Assembly (NCBI GenBank): GCA_030278955.1
Contig: JAOANR010000015.1
Location: forward strand, 38,658,487 to 38,722,486
Origin: Hygrophila difformis
Taxonomy: Eukaryota; Streptophyta; Magnoliopsida; Lamiales; Acanthaceae
DNA length: 64,000 nt
Direction of reading: 5' to 3'
Below, one piece after another: positions 57,153-64,000 of the stretch. The notes under the pieces are model-generated. The model saw only the letters and a program-made list of their open reading frames with translations, was not told where the DNA came from and made no database searches. Position numbers and translations under genes: made by a program. Numbering within the stretch: position 1 is the stretch's first letter; the number at the start of each line of letters is the position of its first letter.

Positions 57153-58906
57153 CCACCCGATTGGTCAATACCTTTCGAGGTAATGTGCGATGCTAGTGGT
57201 CTCGCCGTGGGCGCAGTTCTTGGACAACATAAGGATGGGAGACATTGCGTAATTCATTACGCAAGTCATGCCCTGAATGAGGCCCAAGTTAACTACACCA
57301 CAACAGAGAAAGAGATGTATGCTGTAGTCTTCGCGTTTGACAAGTTCAGACAGTATCTGATAGGTACGAAGACCATAGTATACACCGATCATACAGCATT
57401 GAGATACTTGTTTAGCAAGCAAGATGCAAAACCTCGATTAATCAGGTGGGTACTTCTGTTGCAAGAATTCGACATCATAATAAAAGATAGGCGAGGTCGA
57501 GATAATAGTGCTGCTGACCACTTATCTCGATTAGATAATGATAAAAAGGAAAAAGCCGTTAATGAAGAGTTTCCGGACGAACAGTTGTTCGCGTTGCATC
57601 TGCATAATCAAGCTTGTCCATGGTTTTCCGACATCGCTAACTTCTTGGCGTGCGGAATAACCCCACAGTTTTCGAACTATCATCAGAAGAATAAGTTCAA
57701 ACGAGATGTATTAAGTTACTTCTGGGAAGAACCTTATCTCTTCAAACACTGCGCCGATTCAATAATCAGGCGATGTGTGACCGAGCATGAAGCCTATCAA
57801 ATTGTCAGAAAATGCCATGAATCAGAATATGGAGGTCACCATGGTCCCGCTCGAACGGCCCACAAGGTCCTCGAATGTGGATTTTATTGGCCTCACATCT
57901 ATGAGGATTGCAGGACATTTGTGAAAGGTTGCGACAAATGCCAAAGATTAGGAAACCTCTCCAAGAGGGATGAGATGCCGCAAAAGGGAATTCTCACACT
58001 TGAGATTTTCGATGTATGGGGCATTGACTTCATGGGACCGTTTCCGCCATCTGGTGGAAACTACTATATCTTGGTAGCTGTTGATTACGTGTCCAAATGG
58101 GTCTAGGCTGTCGCATTACCGACCAATGATGGTAGCCAAGTCATCAAGTTCCTCAAGAACAACATTTTCAGTCGATTTGGCATACCTAGGGTGGTGATAT
58201 CTGATGGAGGAACACACTTTATTAATAAAGCTTTTGAAACTTTAATGAATAAAAATGGAATCCTCCATAAGATAGGCACGCCTTATCATCCTCAGACTAG
58301 TGGTCAAGTCGAAGTATCCAATCGCGAGATCAAACACATACTCGAAGCCACTGTTGGGATAACCCGTAAGGATTGGGCACGAAGCTCAATGATGCTCTAT
58401 GGGCATATCGCAAAGCATTTAAGACTCCCATTGGGATGTCCCCTTACAGACTTGTCTTCGGAAAAGCCTGTCATTTGCCTGTAGAGTTAGAGCATAAAGC
58501 TTACTGGGCCGTTAAGACGCTTAACTTCGATCCGAAAGTTGCTCAGAGCAAACGTAAGTTGGATCTCAATGAAATTGAGGAAATACGAGCGCTAGCTTAT
58601 CAAAGCTCTCGAATTTATAAGGAGCGGACCCAGAAGTTGCACGATCGCAGGATTAAGCCTAAGCATTTTTATGTTGGTCAAAATGTGTTATTATTCAATT
58701 TTAAGTTGAAGCTGTTCCCTGGGAAGCTTAAATCCAGATGGGAAGGACCACATGAAGTGCTGGAAGTGTTCCAAAATGGAGCTGTCAGGATCCGAACTGA
58801 CAAGGGCAACATAGTGGTGAATGGACAACGATTGAAGGAGTACATCGGACAGTTCGATCCAGAAAAAGAAAGCCAAACAGTGGCAGACCCGGCTTACACC
58901 CAATAA
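57153..58906 (+). pseudogene. pol: RNase H and integrase
   Basis: RNase [57 protein letters not shown]. Integrase zinc finger: [10 protein letters not shown]...CDKCQRLG. Integrase core: [11 protein letters not shown], then TAG at 58104-58106 (KWV-stop-AVALP, Glu expected), VVISDGGTHFINKAF, and HPQTSGQVEVSNREIK; the D,D,E residues are all present. A frameshift near 58375-58390 moves the rest ([40 protein letters not shown]) to another frame, ending TAA 58904-58906. Apart from three stops (with the one at 57150) and the frameshift the sequence is well conserved. Confidence 0.9.
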
Positions 58907-59004
58907 GAAACAGCATTAAAAGCATAAAAATTTCAGTTTACATATATGTATAATCTTATAGTATACTTTTCTCATAACAAGAAAGTACCCAAAAATCAAT
59001 TGAA

Positions 59005-59085
59005 CATTTAGAGTACTAAGACTCTAAATGTGAGGATGTTGATATTTGGAGAAAATCTAATGCGTTTTATTTATCTGTCTTGCAG
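59005..59085 (+). promoter_or_regulatory. Hairpin, polypurine-like motif and splice-acceptor-like site (module 1)
   Basis: CATTTAGAGT (59005-59014) and ACTCTAAATG (59021-59030) form a 10-bp stem, followed directly by TGAGGATGTTG, the same text that precedes the 3' LTR at 63383. A pyrimidine-rich tract ending TTGCAG (59085) comes 45 bp later. A second such module is at 60970-61074. It may mark the original 3' end of the element. Confidence 0.55.
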
Positions 59086-59399
59086 AAAGTTCGGAACCAT
59101 CAAAAAGAGGAACAGTGGAGCAACACGGAAAACCAGGTTCTTGGTTGGATTAATTCCATGAATCTAAGAAAATATTTCCGGAAATTAAAGCAATTTAAAT
59201 CCGGAATAATTTTTGCAAACAAATGGAATTAACCCAACCTAATTTATGCAAGTAGATTTTACTTTAATTTCAGCCCAGTGCGTTTTTGAATAATTGGACT
59301 GAATTTATTCAGGCCCAAATCAAATAAAATGAACTCAAGCCCAACATCACACTCGGGCCCAGTTCACAAAAATTTGAAAATTTCAAAATTTGTGTCACG

Positions 59400-59700
59400 G
59401 AACCAACAACTGTGTCGCGGAGCAATGGTTCCGCGACCAGGCCTAGATTCCGCGACACAGTCGCACATGTTCCCCCTCTCGATGTCGCGGAACATCTGTC
59501 GCGGTCCATGGGTCCGCGACCGACCCTTCATTCCGCGACACCATTCCCCGTTGACTTTTTCCATTCCAGAACTTGGTCGCGAAACTCCTGTCGCAGACCA
59601 TGGTTCCGCGACCAGACTCAGATTCCTCGACTCGTGTAATGTCGCCATGCCCTGGTCGAAGAACCCTGTTCTGCGACATGGTCTGGTTCCCGCGACCAGT
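59400..59700 (+). repeat. Cluster of GTCGCGG/CCGCGAC palindromes upstream of the F-box promoter
   Basis: Several units of the form GTCGCGG-N9-CCGCGAC occur (59412, 59496, 59589 and partial ones between). The spacer is often a variant of accatggtt. The same units occur in the LTR at 48420-48690, 49600-49860 and 63740-63965, in each case near a TATA box. Confidence 0.8.
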
Positions 59701-59708
59701 GTTTTTAG

Positions 59709-59717
59709 TATTTATAA
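59709..59717 (+). promoter_or_regulatory. Predicted TATA box of the F-box gene
   Basis: TATTTATAA lies about 150 bp before the ATG at 59870, followed by a run of 16 C (59718-59733) and a pyrimidine-rich leader. This is the standard arrangement for a plant polymerase II promoter; activity is inferred. Confidence 0.55.
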
Positions 59718-59869
59718 CCCCCCCCCCCCCCCCTCACCTCATTTCCCTGCATACACATCAGTTTCTTTCTAACTCCATCTTTTCACCTTCCTCTGCTCCC
59801 TCTTCTCTCTACCGAACGAACACCACTGTGTTCTTCGCACCCAATACTCTCCAAAACCAAGGGGAAACT

Positions 59870-61720
59870 ATGGCCAGATTTTTCAGACTTGCTCCAAACT
59901 TGGGACCGATGCCTCCCTCTCCCCCAAGAGTGGAGTAAGATGGCCCATTTTTTTTTCTCACCCATTCTTTCTTTTCCCCCGTCCATAACCCCTTCGGTTC
60001 TTCCTTGTTCTTTTGTCTCTATTTTGATTTTTGAGAAGCATATTGCGATTTGTGTGTGCACCCTCATTTTAGTTTTTGAGATTTTGAGTGCTCTCGGTTT
60101 CGAGCAGTGTTTTGAGATCTTTTTGGACTCTTTCATAAACCCATTTTCAAAACTGTCAAGAGTAAAATTTTGGGAAGAGTTTAAAACTTGAGAAAGTAAA
60201 CTGATGAATGTTGGGGTGTTGTTGCGAGCACCATAATATTATTGGTTTTTATCCTTGAGCTTAGGGTTTGTGTTTGATTCTTCTTTCCTGTGTAGTTAGT
60301 GTTTTTGAAATAAATGTTTCTGGAGTGTTATCCGGGAACATTAAAATGGAAAGATCTTTTTGGCATATTTGTTCCCACATGTTACAATCTTGTGGGAATA
60401 AATGTTTGTTTGTTTATGGAAACATAGTACAAACACCCAATGAGAAACTTCCACTCTTTAATAAAGGTGACCTTTTGGAAAAAGACAAAAAGAGTTAATA
60501 GATTTAATATTTGACTTGTGTTCTTTTTGTTCCCAATGGAACTGCAGTGTGAGTAAATAGCAGTATGTTTGTCACCCAACTGCTGTCTTTTTCAAAAATC
60601 CAAATTGGGACCACTCACATCCCACTTTCCTTAAATAAAACAAGTCAAACCTTTAAAATTGAAAATAGTGTTTGCAAATTCTTGGGGACGTTTCAACTGT
60701 TCAATGCAGTCCAAACAAACCGAGAATAGCAAATCCATTACGCCACGTCTCCATTGCACATTCCAAAATTCGAGCATTTCATCTTCATCCGTCCATCTCA
60801 TTCCATTTTCAGCAAGTGTCTCGGACTTGTTTAATAACATTGGAAAATCAAACTTTCGGACCCAATGGTCCATTAAAAATACATAGGGGCCCAATGACCC
60901 CTATCATTTCATAAAAATCTATTTTACCCATGCTTTAAATCAAAATTCAAGTCAAGAACTTAATAATTTCACATTTAGAGCAAAACTCTAAATGTGAGGA
61001 TGTTGGTTGCTGAACTTGAATAAATTCTAAGAAAATATCATAAAAGTTGGATTCATCCCTTCTTATCTTTTCAGGATCCCGGACCCAGTGCCCGGAGGGA
61101 CCCAGCTGCTGGATTTGCCACTGGAATTAGTAGGGGAAATCCTCTCCCGAATCGGAGAGGATGACATCAAGAAAGTGTTCACAGTTAGGGAAACTTGTAC
61201 AAAACTGAGAGACGCAGGTGATCTCACCATTGTCTACAAACGGTGCGAGCTGGAGACCTCAAATGTGAAAATCTGGCAACAACACGTCCAAGAAGAAAAG
61301 GAAGAATTTCTGCAGAGGTGTATGGAAGCAGAAAACTTCAATCTCCAGATCATCCCAGCAATACAAGCATTCGTAGACGAGGACGAAGAGCAAGCATGCA
61401 AGCTGCTACGGCCAGGCATCGAAGACAATCATAAAGCATCAATCCTCACCCGCGGACTGATGCTCATAAGCAAGATGGATGAAGGCCAGGTCAATCAGGG
61501 GATCGCAATGATCGAGAGGATGGTGACCAATCGAGAGGTTTTCACCTACACATCCACCAACACCCTCGCGTGGATGGCAAACAATCATGCTCCCTACTTG
61601 TTTGCAGGACAACCACCCCGAGTTTTCTGCAGAAGGAGGCATGCACCCCTGAGAAACCGCGACTGGTGCCTGCGCTGTGAGCTGACCAGCTACGTCCACC
61701 GGCTCCGATACATGTTCTGA
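59870..61720 (+). CDS. F-box protein gene carried by the retrotransposon, two exons
   Basis: F-box proteins link substrates to SCF ubiquitin ligases through Skp1. Exon 1 (59870-59934) encodes MARFFRLAPNLGPMPPSPPR plus V and two bases. The intron runs 59935-61074 (GTAAGA...CTTATCTTTTCAG). Exon 2 (61075-61720) completes the split GAG codon in phase. The spliced product is 236 aa with no interruption. The F-box (about residues 34-80) reads LLDLPLELVGEILSRIGEDD...VRETCTKLRDAG. It is followed by a helical segment (EEFLQRCMEAENFNLQI, ACKLLRPGI, ILTRGLMLISKMDEGQ) like the Sel1-like half of the plant F-box group typified by At2g35280/At1g67623, and a C-terminal Cys/His segment (CRRRH...DWCLRCELTSY). 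It lies between integrase and the 3' LTR in the same orientation. Exon 2 has no ATG before the F-box, so the exon 1 assignment matters; splicing is predicted only. Confidence 0.7.
60970..61074 (+). promoter_or_regulatory. Hairpin, polypurine-like motif and splice acceptor (module 2)
   Basis: CACATTTAGAG (60970-60980) and CTCTAAATGTG (60986-60996) form a perfect 11-bp stem with a 5-nt loop, then AGGATGTTG. The acceptor CTTCTTATCTTTTCAG follows at 61059-61074. It is a diverged second copy of the module at 59005-59085, and its acceptor is the one used in the F-box gene model. Confidence 0.6.
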
Positions 61721-63368
61721 GGAAAGGAAGAAGGAGAGATGAATCCTACTATGCTCTAGCTCTTTTTGAGCCCTAGTATCGGCAGTATGTAAGGGATTTC
61801 CTCTTTTGTATGCAGGTTTGTATCAACTGCATAGGAATCCCTTAAAATTATTGTACTTTACCGCTTTCCACAAAAATTGAACTCAAGTTTGAGATCTGCA
61901 ATAATCTTTATTTGCTTCCTTTGAAAAGATGTCTGACAGTCCAAGATGAATAAGTGACTGTCAGGCCAAAAATATGCTGTTGACATGCTCTGTATGTCAG
62001 CAGTGCCTCTTTACTGCTTTAAATTAAATAACCAGCAAAAATATGCATAAACCTGTTCTGAATTCACATGTTGAATTTAGGCTTATGATTAAATTTTCAA
62101 ACTTTTAAATTGGGATAACATAATTGAGAGCATGCATGACATGAATTCCTAAGGTTTTGAGCTATAAAAATTTAATGATGCGATCAGCTTATTGGGTAAT
62201 AAATCTGCATGTTAGAGATTTAGATTGAATAAATTGTTAGAATTAAGCTTTGATTAAATTTGAGAATATTGTATGACATGAATCAACCCAACCTTGTGAG
62301 ATTCGAGCCATGAGTCATTTTTACTCATTCTTTTCTTTGATGTGTGACTCATTTTGATTAAAGGAAACTAGAACTTGCAATTGGGACCGATTCAAGACCA
62401 TGCCATATTCCCGAAATCGAGCATATGTTCGAGGCACTTAGAAAACCCAAATTTTTGGCCTTCGTTTGAATTCCAAACCAAAAATATTTTCCCTTTAGGA
62501 TTAACCACTTTGAGCCTTAAGCCTAATTTTTCTTTGAAACCCTCTATATTTTTCCTAACCTACAAAAAGACCCAAAAAAAATTCAAACCCAAGTGTGCAA
62601 GAATAAATTTTATCAAGGCATTAAAATTATGATCATCAATTCATCAGATTGGTATTCAATAAACCGATTCAAAAAAAAATATATTTTGTTGAGATCCATT
62701 CAACATCAAATAAATTGCAAATAACAAAGCAAATTAGACATAGTCTAATGTCATGCAATAGAAAAGAAAAGCAAAAGAAAGAAAAAATATTGATGATCAT
62801 AAACTTCAAATAAATGTGCCAAGTTATGATAAAATAAATTCCTGCCACTTCTTAAGCCAATAATTTTCCTTTCATACCAAATGTTACAACCGTACGCCCC
62901 ATTACAACCCTTAAATAAGACCTCGAGATCTCAATTTGAGGAAATGAGCCGGTGGCGAGTTGGTCTGATTGCAAGCTTATGGGATAATTTAATTGAATTG
63001 ATTTGGAGCGTTCATGATTAAACCCCAATTGAGAGTGAGTGAATTTTCCGATTTTCCTATATGTGAGGTTCTGTTTCATGAATTGCGAAATGTTCATGTC
63101 ATCCCTTAATTCTAATTTTTAATCTCTGCATCTTTCAAACATGATATTCATGAAGGGTTGATAATAATGTTGATTTGTAGGCCCGATGTAGTGAGCAAGT
63201 ATCATTTCATTAAACACTGCAATCAAGAGAACTTAATACTTGTAGTTTTTTATTATCTTATCCCAATCCAAAAAGAATGTGATCTATGAAGCCACGAAAA
63301 TGAATTGAATATGTAGAGTCCGTGTTCTTAGGAACATTGACTCTGACTGCTCGGGGACGATCAGTATT
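61721..63368 (+). other. Non-coding 3' region of the giant element
   Basis: The first 150 bp may be the F-box 3' UTR. The remainder is AT-rich and contains text typical of the 3' ends of Athila-like elements (e.g. 'cgccccattacaaccctta' at 62896) and, just before the polypurine tract, 'tgctcggggacgatcag'. I see no env-like ORF. Confidence 0.6.
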
Positions 63369-63382
63369 AAATGTGAGGATGT
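63369..63382 (+). promoter_or_regulatory. Polypurine tract before the 3' LTR
   Basis: AAATGTGAGGATGT directly precedes the LTR start TGATAATGG. The purine run is short but the position is exact. Confidence 0.7.
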
Positions 63383-64000
63383 TGATAATGGCCAGAAATG
63401 ACCATTATTTTCAATCCATTTCCGTGTCTGAAACGGGCATTTGATCGCATTCCGGTCTTATATTAAATAAGAAAGCAGTAGAATTGGACTGATTTATGCA
63501 TAATTGTAAAAATATTGAGCTGGTATGAAAAATGCATAAATATGTAATTTTACTACATATTTATGTTAGAAAAATCCAAAAACATGAGAAAAAGAAAAGA
63601 AAAGAAAAAGGAATGAAAAAGATGGGCAAAAAGAATAAACAAGCCCACAAAAATACAAAAAGATGGGAAAAGATAGAAAAGCCCACAAAAATAATAACTT
63701 CGGCCCATCTGGCCCATTCAGCTCTGTCTGGGAACACCTGTCGAGGAACCCTGGTCGAGGACCATGGTTCCGCGACACAGGAGAGATTCGCGACCAGCAT
63801 GCGAAATGAAGAAGAAGACCAATCTGGGAACTCCAGTCGAGGAACCCTGGTCGAGGACCATGGTTCCGCGACACGAACAAGCTCCGCGCCACCAAAACCT
63901 TGGAGGCCAAGCCACAGACCAGTCGAGGAACCCCTGTCGCGGTCCATGCTTCCGCGACACGGATACGGATAAAGACACAAGACCCAGTCGAGAAGCCTTG
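63383..64000 (+). mobile_element. 3' LTR of the giant gypsy element (first 618 bp; cut by window edge)
   Basis: It matches 48054-48670 with one 1-bp insertion (A-run near 63630) and two substitutions (near 63822 and 63978). The palindrome cluster is present; the TATA box would lie just beyond the edge. Confidence 0.95.

Larger units (their letters stand above)
48054..64000 (+). mobile_element. Giant Athila-like Ty3/gypsy element carrying an F-box gene (continues past the window)
   Basis: The left LTR starts at 48054 (TGATAATGGCC) and the right LTR at 63383. The first 617 bp of the right LTR match the left with 3 differences (one indel, two substitutions). The internal region is 10.6 kb, with gag-PR-RT-RH-IN in order, then a 4.5 kb 3' region with the F-box gene. 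If the left LTR really ends at the primer-binding site (52794) the LTR is 4.7 kb and the whole element about 20 kb. Target duplication cannot be checked. Confidence 0.85.

Noticed and set aside
59573..59938. 121-aa ORF running across the TATA box and poly-C tract
   Set aside because: It extends through promoter and palindromes upstream of the plausible ATG, and its frame is not that of exon 1 of the F-box gene.
61088..61720. F-box frame as a single-exon gene starting at 61088
   Set aside because: Position 61088 is GTG, not ATG, and there is no ATG before the F-box in this exon. A phase-matched spliced start at 59870 explains it better.

Overview
This is a stretch of a plant nuclear genome, most likely a dicot; I cannot name the species. 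Host genes are split by GT-AG introns and sit in a dense, nested mass of plant transposable elements: Ty3/gypsy (including Athila-like), Ty1/copia (including Sirevirus-like), a small non-autonomous LTR element, CACTA, MULE, Stowaway and Tourist MITEs, a SINE and a Helitron-like end. Nothing looks prokaryotic. I see no CRISPR array, rRNA or intact tRNA.

Layout. 1-3402: a gypsy gag fragment, then a 2.46 kb gypsy LTR. 3.4-6.0 kb: a copia gag scrap and a small two-exon carboxypeptidase-inhibitor-like gene (minus strand, 4747-5189). 6.0-8.3 kb: MITEs and a SINE. 8.3-21.9 kb: a direct duplication of 5.85 kb (8299-14143 and 16045-21889) with a CACTA remnant between the copies. Each copy holds a broken sterol 3-beta-glucosyltransferase (UGT80) gene on the minus strand that carries the same 2.1 kb LTR element. 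22.1-28.2 kb: a decayed Sirevirus-like copia element with a third ORF after pol. 28.2-31.1 kb: a Helitron-like 3' end, an isolated exon-like segment, and copia fragments split by a 355 bp MITE. 31.1-41.7 kb: a second copy of the 4.0-6.0 kb segment, with an intact diverged paralogue of the inhibitor gene (31871-32393). It is interrupted by a MULE, which contains a Stowaway MITE, which contains a gag-protease-only gypsy element. 42.2 kb: a phytocystatin pseudogene. 43.1 kb: a second 355 bp MITE. 44.2-47.5 kb: a decayed copia element (minus strand). 47.5-48.05 kb: an LTR-like fragment. 48054 to the end: a giant Athila-like gypsy element.

The most interesting object is that last element. Its left LTR appears to be about 4.7 kb, with a perfect 18-nt tRNA-Asp-type primer-binding site and gag-PR-RT-RH-IN in order. 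The first 617 bp of its right LTR differ from the left LTR at only 3 positions, so insertion was recent, yet gag-pol already has four in-frame stops and a frameshift. Between integrase and the 3' LTR it carries what I read as a complete two-exon F-box gene (59870-61720, predicted 236 aa). That gene has its own TATA box, a phase-matched GT-AG intron and an open reading frame. Its upstream region shares the palindromic GTCGCGG...CCGCGAC motif with the LTR. This looks like a host F-box gene captured by a retrotransposon that moves with help from other copies.

Likely functional host-type genes are few: the two carboxypeptidase-inhibitor-like genes and the F-box gene. Nearly everything else is mobile DNA or its debris.
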